Of a DNA stretch of 52,460 bases, positions 45,742-52,460 are shown piece after piece; the first letter of the stretch is position 1, and each line of letters opens with the position of its first letter. Below the pieces are notes generated by a model. That model did no database searches. It saw only the letters and a program-made list of their open reading frames with translations, and had not been told where the DNA came from. The translations under genes and the position numbers were made by a program. Source of the DNA: Brevundimonas sp. (GTDB taxonomy: Bacteria; Pseudomonadota; Alphaproteobacteria; Caulobacterales; Caulobacteraceae); assembly GCF_004210735.1 (NCBI RefSeq), contig NZ_SDZL01000015.1, positions 1 through 52,460 on the forward strand, given 5' to 3'.

Positions 45742-46491
45742 TTGGTCGCCGCGCCCGTTCTGATCCTCGACGATATCGACTCCACCAACGCCGAGGCGCG
45801 CCGCCGGGCCGAGGCGGGCGAGACCGGCCCTCTGTGGATCGCCGCCCGCCGTCAGACGGCGGGGCGGGGCCGTCGTGGCCGTGAATGGTCCAGCGAGACG
45901 GGAAATCTGGCGGCCACCCTGCTGGTGATGACGCAGAAGTCCCCGGCCGAGGCGGCGCAGATCACCTTCGTGGCCGCGCTGGCGGTCGCCGACCTGCTGG
46001 ACGCCTTCACGCCCCCAGGCCTGGTCACGATCAAATGGCCCAATGACGTGATGCTGGATGGCCGCAAGGCGTCGGGCATCCTGGTGGAGTCGGGGCAGTC
46101 GCCCGCCGGCGGCCTGTGGCTGGCGGTCGGGATCGGCGTGAATCTGGCGCATGCGCCGGACGACATCGAGCGCCCCGCGACTGCTCTGGTCGATCATCTG
46201 AGACATGATGTGGCCTATCCCCCGTCGCTGGACGCCGCCGTCGGCGTATTGGCCGAGGCGTTCGCCGTCTGGGTGCAGCGCTGGGAGACCCTAGGTTTTC
46301 AGCCCGTGCTGGATGCCTGGATCGCCCGCACGCCCGGCCTGCATGGTCCCTGCGTCGCCCGTCTGAGTCATGAGACGGTCACGGGCGTGGCCGATGGTGT
46401 CGAGGCGGACGGCGCGTTGCGGCTGCGGTTGGCCGACGGTTCGCTGCGGCTGATTTCGGCCGGGGATGTCTTCTTCGGGGAGAGCGTCTGA
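45742..46491 (+). CDS. birA: Biotin--[acetyl-CoA-carboxylase] ligase
   Basis: Attaches biotin to the carrier domain of acetyl-CoA carboxylase. The 249-residue protein is the single-function type, without an N-terminal DNA-binding domain, so it is not a repressor. Motifs: [15 protein letters not shown], the biotinyl-AMP loop [28 protein letters not shown] and a C-terminal SH3-like domain. The start is TTG at 45742 (no ATG or GTG is available near the conserved [11 protein letters not shown]). It is cotranscribed after nuoN, a conserved alphaproteobacterial order, and overlaps coaX by one base. Confidence 0.93.
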   Translation: MVAAPVLILDDIDSTNAEARRRAEAGETGPLWIAARRQTAGRGRRGREWSSETGNLAATLLVMTQKSPAEAAQITFVAALAVADLLDAFTPPGLVTIKWPNDVMLDGRKASGILVESGQSPAGGLWLAVGIGVNLAHAPDDIERPATALVDHLRHDVAYPPSLDAAVGVLAEAFAVWVQRWETLGFQPVLDAWIARTPGLHGPCVARLSHETVTGVADGVEADGALRLRLADGSLRLISAGDVFFGESV

Positions 46492-47261
46492 TGCTGCTGG
46501 CGATCGAGCAAGGCAACACCAACACCCTGTTCGCCATTCACGATGGGGCGCAGTGGATCGCCCAATGGCGCACCTCGACCTACGCCAACCGGACGGCTGA
46601 CGAATACGCCGTCTGGCTGCACCAGTTGCTGACCATGCGTGGTCTGGAGATCACCCAGCTGGACGGCTGCATCATCTCCAGCGTCGTGCCGCAGTCGATC
46701 TTCAACCTGCGCAATCTGTCGCGCCGCTATCTGAAGGTCGAACCTCTGGTGATCGGCGATAATGCCGAGTTGGGCATACCGGTGCGTATTTTGAAGCCGA
46801 GCGAGGCGGGCGCCGATCGGCTGGTCAACGCCATCGGCGCGCACATCGCCTACCCGGGCGATCTGATCGTCATCGACAGCGGCACGGCGACGACATTCGA
46901 CGTGATCGCCGCCGACGGCGCCTTTGAGGGTGGGGTCATCGCGCCGGGCATCAACCTCAGCCTTCAGGCGCTGCACGAGGCGGCGGCCATGCTGCCGCGC
47001 ATCGCCATTCAGAAACCCGATCATGTGATCGGCAAGGACACGGTGTCCAACATGCAGTCGGGCGTCTTCTGGGGCTATATCGCCCTGATCGAAGGCCTGG
47101 TGGCGCGCATGAAGGCGGAGTGGGGCAAGCCCATGACCGTCATCGGCACCGGCGGCGTCGCCTCACTGTTTGAGGGCGCCACATCATCAATCGACCGGTT
47201 CGATCCGGACCTTACCATCCGCGGCCTTCTCGAAATCTGGCGGCGGAACACCCATCTCTAG
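46491..47261 (+). CDS. coaX: Type III pantothenate kinase
   Basis: First step of coenzyme A synthesis. 256 residues of the ASKHA fold: the P-loop-like N-terminus [34 protein letters not shown] and [15 protein letters not shown]. The family's N-terminal motif is normally D-x-G-N-T with a catalytic aspartate at position 6; here residue 6 is Glu. Everything else is intact, so the protein is probably active. Linked to birA by TGATG and to rnj by a 6-base gap. Confidence 0.94.
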   Translation: MLLAIEQGNTNTLFAIHDGAQWIAQWRTSTYANRTADEYAVWLHQLLTMRGLEITQLDGCIISSVVPQSIFNLRNLSRRYLKVEPLVIGDNAELGIPVRILKPSEAGADRLVNAIGAHIAYPGDLIVIDSGTATTFDVIAADGAFEGGVIAPGINLSLQALHEAAAMLPRIAIQKPDHVIGKDTVSNMQSGVFWGYIALIEGLVARMKAEWGKPMTVIGTGGVASLFEGATSSIDRFDPDLTIRGLLEIWRRNTHL

Positions 47262-47267
47262 GCCCGC

Positions 47268-48941
47268 ATGAAAAAATCTGACTCCAACGAACTCGTTTTC
47301 CTGCCGCTGGGCGGCTCGAACGAGGTCGGCATGAACCTGAACGCCTATGGCTTTGGTCCGGCGCATGACCGCCAGTGGATCATCGTCGATGTCGGCGTGA
47401 CCTTTGGCGATCCGTCGACCCCCGGCGTGGATGTGATCGTGCCTGATCCTTCCTTCCTGGAAGGCGAGAACATCCTGGGCATCGTGCTGACGCACGCCCA
47501 CGAGGACCACATCGGCGCTCTGGGCTGGCTGTGGCCCCGGATTCAGGCGCCGCTGTACGCCACGCCGTTCACCGCCTTCCTGATCCGCGAAAAGCTGCGC
47601 GACGCCGGCATCATGCAGGATGTCGAACTGCATGAGGCGCCGCTGGGCTCGACCGTGAACCTGGGTCCGTTCGAGGTGACCTATGTCACCATCACCCACT
47701 CGATCGCAGAGCCGAACGGCTTGGCCATCAAAACGCCCCTGGGCACCATCTTGCACACCGGTGACTGGAAGATCGACAACGATCCGGTGGTGGGCGAACG
47801 CACGGACGTGGAGTTCATCCAGAAGCTGGGTGATGAAGGCGTGCTGGCCATGGTCTGCGATTCCACCAACGTCTTCGTCGATGGCGTCGCCGGTTCTGAA
47901 GGCGATGTGAAGGTGGCGCTGGCGTCGCTGATCGCGGACCTGAAGGGCCGCGTGGCGGTCGGCTGTTTTGCCTCTAACGTCGCGCGCATGGACAGCGTGA
48001 TCCGTGCCGCAGAGGCGGCTGGCCGCCGCGTGGCCCTGGCCGGGCGCTCGATGCATCGCATCACCGCCGCCGCCAAGTCGGTCGGCATGCTGAACGACGT
48101 GAAACCCTTCCTGAGTGAACAAGAAGCCCGCGTCTGGCCCGCCGACGAGATCCTGTATCTGTGCACCGGCAGTCAGGGTGAGGTGAGGGCGGCCTTGTCT
48201 CGCGTGGCCGAGGGCACCCATCCCTTCATCAAGCTGGGCCGGGGCGACCACTGCATCTTCTCGTCACGCGTCATCCCGGGCAACGAACTATCCATCGGCC
48301 GTCTGCAGGACAAGTTGGCCGAGCGCGGTGTGCGGATATACACCGAGAAGGACCACCCCGGAATTCACGTCTCGGGCCATCCATGCCGCGACGAATTGCG
48401 TCAGATGTATCAGTGGGCGCGTCCGCAGATCGCCGTGCCGACACACGGCATGCGCCGACATCTGATGGAACATGCCAATCTGGCGCGCGATATGCAGGTT
48501 CCGGAGACGGTCGCCCCGCGCAACGGCGACATGGTGCGATTGGCCCCCGGTCCTGCGGCCATCATCGACGAGGTGCCCTCAGGCCGTCTGTTCGTCGACG
48601 GCGGCATGCTGGTTCAGGAGGCAGGCGAGGCCCTGCGTGAGCGCAAGCACGCCGCCACTAATGGGGTGCTGGTGGTCAGCTTCGCGCTGGACAAGCGCGG
48701 CAAAATCGTCAGCGACATCGACGTGCGTGGCATTGGTCTGCCGGGCGATGACGAGCGGCCCCTGGGTGACGTGCTGGACGATCTGGCCGAGCGCGCCGAG
48801 AACGCCGTACGTGCGCTGAAAGGCGATGTCCTGGACGACGAACTGGTGGTCGAGCAGGCCGTCAGCCGCGCACTTAAGAAAGCCAGTCAACAGATATGGA
48901 ATCGTCGTCCGATCGTCGAGACAGTCATCCTGAGACTGTAG
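47268..48941 (+). CDS. rnj: Ribonuclease J
   Basis: Metallo-beta-lactamase/beta-CASP nuclease with 5'-3' exonuclease and endonuclease activity in rRNA maturation and mRNA decay. 557 residues: the zinc motif HAHEDH (76-81), ITHSIAEPNGLAI and HTGDWKIDN for other ligands, the beta-CASP segment with CTGSQGEVRAALSR, HVSGHPCRDELRQMY, and the C-terminal domain. rnj after birA-coaX downstream of nuo is a conserved alphaproteobacterial order. Its stop overlaps the next gene. Confidence 0.96.
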   Translation: MKKSDSNELVFLPLGGSNEVGMNLNAYGFGPAHDRQWIIVDVGVTFGDPSTPGVDVIVPDPSFLEGENILGIVLTHAHEDHIGALGWLWPRIQAPLYATPFTAFLIREKLRDAGIMQDVELHEAPLGSTVNLGPFEVTYVTITHSIAEPNGLAIKTPLGTILHTGDWKIDNDPVVGERTDVEFIQKLGDEGVLAMVCDSTNVFVDGVAGSEGDVKVALASLIADLKGRVAVGCFASNVARMDSVIRAAEAAGRRVALAGRSMHRITAAAKSVGMLNDVKPFLSEQEARVWPADEILYLCTGSQGEVRAALSRVAEGTHPFIKLGRGDHCIFSSRVIPGNELSIGRLQDKLAERGVRIYTEKDHPGIHVSGHPCRDELRQMYQWARPQIAVPTHGMRRHLMEHANLARDMQVPETVAPRNGDMVRLAPGPAAIIDEVPSGRLFVDGGMLVQEAGEALRERKHAATNGVLVVSFALDKRGKIVSDIDVRGIGLPGDDERPLGDVLDDLAERAENAVRALKGDVLDDELVVEQAVSRALKKASQQIWNRRPIVETVILRL

Positions 48942-49279
48942 TGGCGGATCGTCTTTATCTGCTGAATCCAGGCTGGTTCGATGGTCAGGGTGGGCCGTGG
49001 TTTTGCCCGGCGGGTGCGGTGATCGAGGGTGTCTTGGGATTTTATCCGCGCCTGCGGGAAGAGCTGCAGGTGACATATCTGGACCACCCCCGGCCACGGC
49101 CAGCCGTCGTCGCCGAGGTCGGCGAGGAGCATCAGGGATGTCCGATCCTGGTAATCGACGAGACCGTCGACTGGCCGGCCGCGCGGATCAGCGTCGAGAC
49201 CGGTCGTCGTTTTCTTCAGGACGAGGCGATCATCCCCTATCTGACGGCGCGCTATGGGATCGGCAGGCCGCATCCCTAG
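48941..49279 (+). CDS. DUF3088 family protein
   Basis: A 112-residue cytoplasmic protein of unknown function. It begins with GTG at 48941, overlapping the rnj TAG by one base; DRLYLLNPGWFD, CPAGAVIEGVLGFYP, EEHQGCPILVID and the ending PYLTARYGIGRPHP match the DUF3088 family, which may have a thioredoxin-like outline. An ATG 15 codons upstream lies within rnj and is rejected. It is the last gene of the nuo-birA-coaX-rnj string. Confidence 0.8.
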   Translation: MADRLYLLNPGWFDGQGGPWFCPAGAVIEGVLGFYPRLREELQVTYLDHPRPRPAVVAEVGEEHQGCPILVIDETVDWPAARISVETGRRFLQDEAIIPYLTARYGIGRPHP

Positions 49280-49355
49280 GTCGACTTGACCATTGATCGG
49301 CGCGGCGTCCTGCCGTCATATCCTCCATCGTTTGAGTCTCTAGGGGGAAGTTTCC

Positions 49356-50972
49356 ATGCGTCGTCTTGCTGTCGTTCTGTCCACCGTGGCCGTCATGGCC
49401 TTGGCTGTTCCCGCTGCCGCACAGGCGCCCGATCGCGTCGCCATCAACGGCATCTTGGATCAAGGGCTGAACCACAGCGAAGTGATGCAGACCGCCGCGT
49501 GGATGACCGATCGGATCGGCGGTCGCCTGACCAACTCGCCCCAGATGCGTCAGACCGAGTCCTGGAGCCAGCAGAAGTTCCGCGAGTGGGGCCTGTCCAA
49601 TGTCCACGCCGAGCCGTTCGAGTTCGGTCGCGGCTGGTCCATCGTCCGATCCAGCGCCCGCATGATCGAGCCGCGCCCGCTGGATCTTCGCGCCATTCCG
49701 ATCGCCTGGACGCCGGGCACCAATGGCGTGATTAGCGGCGACGTGATCGTAGCCCCGATCACTAGCGCCAGTCAGTTCGACGCCTGGCGCGGCAAGCTGA
49801 ACGGCAAGATCGTCATGATCAGCCGCCCGGACACCGGTTCGGAGCCGACCGAGCCAGCCTTCCGCCGCTGGACGGACGAGGAGCTTGCCGAACGCAGCAG
49901 CTATGTCCAGCCGCGCAACGACCCGGCGGCGGCCGAGCGCGGCCTGCGCAGTGACCGGGCCGATTTCGCCCGCAAGCTGGACGCCTTCCTGGCGGAAGAG
50001 GGCGCCGTGGCCTGGGTGCGGATGTCCCAGCGTGACGCCGGCCTGCTGCATGGCACGGGCTATACATATCAGGTGGGCGCAACCCCGACCTTGCCCGGCA
50101 TGGAACTGGCGGCCGAGGATTACCGACGGCTCGCCCGCCTGGCGCTGACCGACGCCAAGCCAAAGCTGGAGTTGATGAGCGAGGTTCAGTTCCACGACGA
50201 AGACGTCAACGCCTACAACGTCATCGCCGATATTCCGGGCTCGAGCCGCTCGGGCGAATACGTGATGGCCGGCGCGCACTTCGACAGTTGGGTCGCCTCA
50301 GACGGCGCCCAGGACAACGCCGCCGGCACCGCCGTGGTGATGGAAGCCGCCCGTATCCTGCGCGCCATGGGCGTCAAGCCCAAGCGGACGATCCGCTTCG
50401 CCCTCTGGAATGGGGAAGAGCAGGGGCTTCTGGGCTCACTGGCCTATGTCGACCGGCATCTGGCCACACGCGCGCCGTTGGCGGACGCCGAACTGGCCGC
50501 CTTGCCTAACAGCCGAACCTGGCGCGCCCGCTGGCCGATCCAACCCCGCGCCGGCCATTCGAACCTGGTCGCCTATTTCAACATCGACAATGGTTCGGGT
50601 CGCATCCGTGGCATCAACGCCGAAGGTAACGTCGCCGCTGCCGCCGTGTTCGAGGGATGGCTGAAACCATTCGAGAGCATGGGGGCCTCGACCGTGTCGC
50701 TGCGTCCGTCGGGCGGCACCGACCACGTCTACATGCAGTCCGTGGGCATTCCGGGGTATCAGTTCATCCAGGATCCGCTCGATTACAGCGCGCGAATTCA
50801 CCACACCAGCATCGACAGCTATGACCACCTCAAGGCCGAGGATATGCGCCAGGCGGCGGTGATCCTGGCCAGCGTGCTGCTGAGCGCCGCCAACAGTGAC
50901 GAACCACTGCCGCGCATGCCACTGCCGACCCGGCCGACGGCCAGCGATCCGTTCGCCTATCCGGGCGAGTAA
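49356..50972 (+). CDS. Secreted M28 family metallopeptidase with inserted PA domain
   Basis: A 538-residue exported aminopeptidase-type enzyme. Signal peptide MRRLAVVLSTVAVMALAVPAAAQ, an N-terminal helical region, a protease-associated domain (about residues 130-240), then the zinc domain with all ligands: HFD at 308-310, QDNAAG, the catalytic WNGEEQGLL, Asp in YFNIDNGSG and the last His in ARIHHTSIDSYDHL. A strong AGGGGGAAG ribosome binding site precedes the ATG, and TTGACC at 49286-49291 may be a -35 box. It is a single gene, convergent with the GFA protein. Confidence 0.93.
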   Translation: MRRLAVVLSTVAVMALAVPAAAQAPDRVAINGILDQGLNHSEVMQTAAWMTDRIGGRLTNSPQMRQTESWSQQKFREWGLSNVHAEPFEFGRGWSIVRSSARMIEPRPLDLRAIPIAWTPGTNGVISGDVIVAPITSASQFDAWRGKLNGKIVMISRPDTGSEPTEPAFRRWTDEELAERSSYVQPRNDPAAAERGLRSDRADFARKLDAFLAEEGAVAWVRMSQRDAGLLHGTGYTYQVGATPTLPGMELAAEDYRRLARLALTDAKPKLELMSEVQFHDEDVNAYNVIADIPGSSRSGEYVMAGAHFDSWVASDGAQDNAAGTAVVMEAARILRAMGVKPKRTIRFALWNGEEQGLLGSLAYVDRHLATRAPLADAELAALPNSRTWRARWPIQPRAGHSNLVAYFNIDNGSGRIRGINAEGNVAAAAVFEGWLKPFESMGASTVSLRPSGGTDHVYMQSVGIPGYQFIQDPLDYSARIHHTSIDSYDHLKAEDMRQAAVILASVLLSAANSDEPLPRMPLPTRPTASDPFAYPGE

Positions 50973-50984
50973 GTGGCCGATTGG

Positions 50985-51404
50985 TCAGGTGTTCTGCGTG
51001 AACCGCAGGACGCCGGCTACGCGGCTTTTGCCGGTGTCCGACGGATGAGCAACCCCGTCGTTCACCGGCACTTCGGCGAAGTCGAACGGACTGACGCCAT
51101 CCAGGCAGGCGACGTTGACGCCGTACTGGTTCGGGTTCGAACGCCGCTGGTGGTGAGTGTAGATGCCGCACCGCGAGCAGAACCAGTGCTTGGCCACGCC
51201 GGTGTTGAACCGATACTCGGTCAGCGTTTCGGCGCCTTGCAGCACGTCCACCCCACCGACTTCGGCGGACACGGCGACCGCGCCCCGCATGCGGCAATAG
51301 GAGCAGGTGCAACGCCGCGCCGTGTTCAGGTCGTCGGTCAGCCGGACGCGAAACTGAACCGCGCCGCAGTGGCACCCCCCGATGCGTTCAACAGGCTGGG
51401 TCAT
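50985..51404 (-). CDS. GFA/CENP-V family zinc protein
   Basis: 139 residues of the Mss4-like fold named after a glutathione-dependent formaldehyde-activating enzyme; most members have no known substrate. Zinc ligands: Cys11 and Cys13 (GGCHCGAVQF), Cys32, Cys34 and Cys37 (RRCTCSYCR), and Cys76/Cys79 (WFCSRCG), followed by HHQRRSNPNQYG. It overlaps the upstream tautomerase gene by four bases (ATGA), so the two are co-translated. Confidence 0.9.
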   Translation of the reverse strand: MTQPVERIGGCHCGAVQFRVRLTDDLNTARRCTCSYCRMRGAVAVSAEVGGVDVLQGAETLTEYRFNTGVAKHWFCSRCGIYTHHQRRSNPNQYGVNVACLDGVSPFDFAEVPVNDGVAHPSDTGKSRVAGVLRFTQNT

Positions 51405-51754
51405 CGCGATACCTTGCGGTAGTTGTCCTTATCCAGATTGCCGATCTCGACCGAAATCTGGCTGGGCCCCTCGTAAGGCTGGATGCCAGCCAGAAGCGTC
51501 GCCAGAACCTGCTCGCCCAGTGCCGTCTTTTGCTCCTGGGTGCGACCGGTCAGGATACGCAGGTCGCAATGGACCATGGCCTGTTCCGATGCGCCATCGG
51601 CGATGATCAGATCCTCGCAGCGCACGATCCGCGTCTTGCAGGCAGGTAGGGTTGCGCTCACGACCTCTACGCAGAGGGCGTGGATGCGCAGCGACAGGGC
51701 GCGCCAATCGGTCCCATCGAAATGGGTGGAGTGTTCCAGGGTGATCTGTGGCAT
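51401..51754 (-). CDS. Tautomerase superfamily protein, 5-carboxymethyl-2-hydroxymuconate isomerase type
   Basis: A 117-residue protein of the CHMI branch. The start at 51754 puts Pro at position 2 (MPQITLEHS), the catalytic N-terminal proline once Met is removed; a longer start at 51778 would bury it. HCDLRILTGRTQEQK and GNLDKDNYRKV match the family. CHMI acts in homoprotocatechuate breakdown, but no other gene of that pathway is nearby, so the real substrate may differ. Confidence 0.85.
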   Translation of the reverse strand: MPQITLEHSTHFDGTDWRALSLRIHALCVEVVSATLPACKTRIVRCEDLIIADGASEQAMVHCDLRILTGRTQEQKTALGEQVLATLLAGIQPYEGPSQISVEIGNLDKDNYRKVSR

Positions 51755-51814
51755 GGAAGCGTCCTTGATATCCTGCATCTTTAGAGCCGCTGCGGGACCC
51801 AAACGGAAGACGGA

Positions 51815-52240
51815 ATGATCGGCAGACTGAACCACGTTGGCGTCGCCACACCCTCTATCGAGGCCAGCGTCGCCCTGTATCGCGACTTGCTGGGCGCGAC
51901 CAGGGCGCATGACCCGTTCGATCTTCTAGCCCAGGGCGTGCGCGTCTGCTTCGTCGATCTGCCCAACAGCCAGATCGAACTGATCGAGCCGCTGGGCGAG
52001 GACAGCCCGATTCATGGCTTCCTGGCCAAGAATCCCAAGGGCGGCCAGCACCACGTCTGTTTCGAGGTCGAGGATATCATCGCCGCGCGCGACGCCTTGC
52101 GCGCCAAGGGCGCGACGATTCTGGGGACGGGCGAGCCGCGTATCGGCGCGCATGGCACGCCCATCATTTTCGTGCATCCCAGGGACATGGGCGGGGTGCT
52201 GGTTGAACTCATGGAAACACCGAAGGAGGGCGCGCACTGA
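51815..52240 (+). CDS. mce: Methylmalonyl-CoA epimerase
   Basis: Interconverts (R)- and (S)-methylmalonyl-CoA in propionate and odd-chain metabolism. 141 residues of the glyoxalase/VOC fold with paired metal ligands: His7 in LNHVGVATPS, Gln in NSQIELIEP, His in GGQHHVCFEVED and Glu in VLVELME. Divergent from the tautomerase gene; TGATG overlap with the following DUF1467 gene, a conserved pair in alphaproteobacteria. Confidence 0.94.
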   Translation: MIGRLNHVGVATPSIEASVALYRDLLGATRAHDPFDLLAQGVRVCFVDLPNSQIELIEPLGEDSPIHGFLAKNPKGGQHHVCFEVEDIIAARDALRAKGATILGTGEPRIGAHGTPIIFVHPRDMGGVLVELMETPKEGAH

Positions 52241-52460
52241 TGCCTATCGGGCCCTTGACCATGTTCGCCATCTATATCGTCTGCTGGTGGGTGGTGCTGT
52301 TCGCCGTGCTGCCGCTGGGCATGTCCAAGCAGACCGAGACGCCGCCGACCGACGGCTCTCAATGGGGCGCGCCGGCCGATCCGCAGCTGAAGAAGAAATT
52401 CATCACCACGACGTGGGTCTCGGTGATCGTCTGGGCGTTTGTGATCCTGCTGGTCTTCAC
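52240..52460 (+). CDS. DUF1467 family membrane protein, truncated by window edge
   Basis: The 73 visible residues start MPIGPLTMFAIYIVCWWVVL, with a first helix, a short loop (PLGMSKQTETPPTDGSQWGA) and a second helix (TWVSVIVWAFVILLVF) that runs to the edge. The layout and its place after mce match the small DUF1467 family, of unknown function. The 3' end lies outside the window. Confidence 0.85.
   Translation, partial: MPIGPLTMFAIYIVCWWVVLFAVLPLGMSKQTETPPTDGSQWGAPADPQLKKKFITTTWVSVIVWAFVILLVF

Noticed and set aside
1..52460. CRISPR arrays, insertion sequences, prophage or toxin-antitoxin modules
   Set aside because: None seen on either strand: no spaced direct repeats, transposase, integrase or phage structural genes, and intergenic gaps are all under about 220 bases.

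Overview
The window is a GC-rich, gene-dense stretch of chromosome from an alphaproteobacterium. Gene order (lptF-lptG-lptD-surA-pdxA-rsmA; nuoA-N with separate nuoC and nuoD, followed by birA-coaX-rnj; mce followed by a DUF1467 gene), the GCTANAWC-like promoter ahead of ndk, and protein style all point to Caulobacterales, most likely Brevundimonas or a close relative. That placement is inference from gene content; no marker gene such as 16S rRNA is present. I see no prophage, insertion sequence, CRISPR array, integrase or pseudogene. Nearly every gene is core metabolism or cell envelope, and genes are packed with ATGA, GTGA and TGATG stop/start overlaps.

Layout. 1-619: start of the S6/S18 ribosomal operon on the minus strand (rpsF, first codon of rpsR) with a structured leader and a promoter. 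620-3420: an atypical Nramp-like transporter and a secreted purple-acid-phosphatase-like enzyme. 3507-9676: fatty acid synthesis cluster fabD-fabG-acpP-fabF running into mltG, yicC and gmk. 9735-11480: a membrane hybrid histidine kinase, convergent with 11482-19469, the minus-strand outer-membrane biogenesis operon lptF-lptG-lptD-surA-pdxA-rsmA. 19614-22208: pepA, holC and two tandem small lipoproteins of the I78 inhibitor type. 22213-24353 (minus): an ABC-F ATPase and a DUF2164 protein. 24447-28142: ndk, a glycine-zipper lipoprotein, purM-purN (minus) and rnd, each separated by clear terminators. 28224-30000: tRNA-Asp with an unusual hairpin at its 3' end and an AbgT-family transporter (both minus).

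30210-45735 is the complete 14-subunit respiratory complex I operon, nuoA to nuoN. It contains three extra, translationally coupled small genes: a two-helix membrane protein between nuoE and nuoF, a lipoprotein between nuoF and nuoG, and a second lipoprotein between nuoH and nuoI. A terminator-like hairpin separates nuoI from nuoJ. The operon continues into birA, coaX and rnj (RNase J) and a DUF3088 gene. 49356-52460 holds a secreted M28 peptidase, a GFA-family zinc protein, a small tautomerase, methylmalonyl-CoA epimerase and the start of a DUF1467 membrane protein.

The most interesting material is not a new defence or mobile system but small, undescribed pieces embedded in core operons: the three nuo interlopers and the nuoI/nuoJ hairpin, the paired I78 lipoproteins with a CxxC motif and an odd start codon, the 15-bp perfect inverted repeat that swallows the 3' end of tRNA-Asp, and a likely S6:S18 autoregulatory leader.
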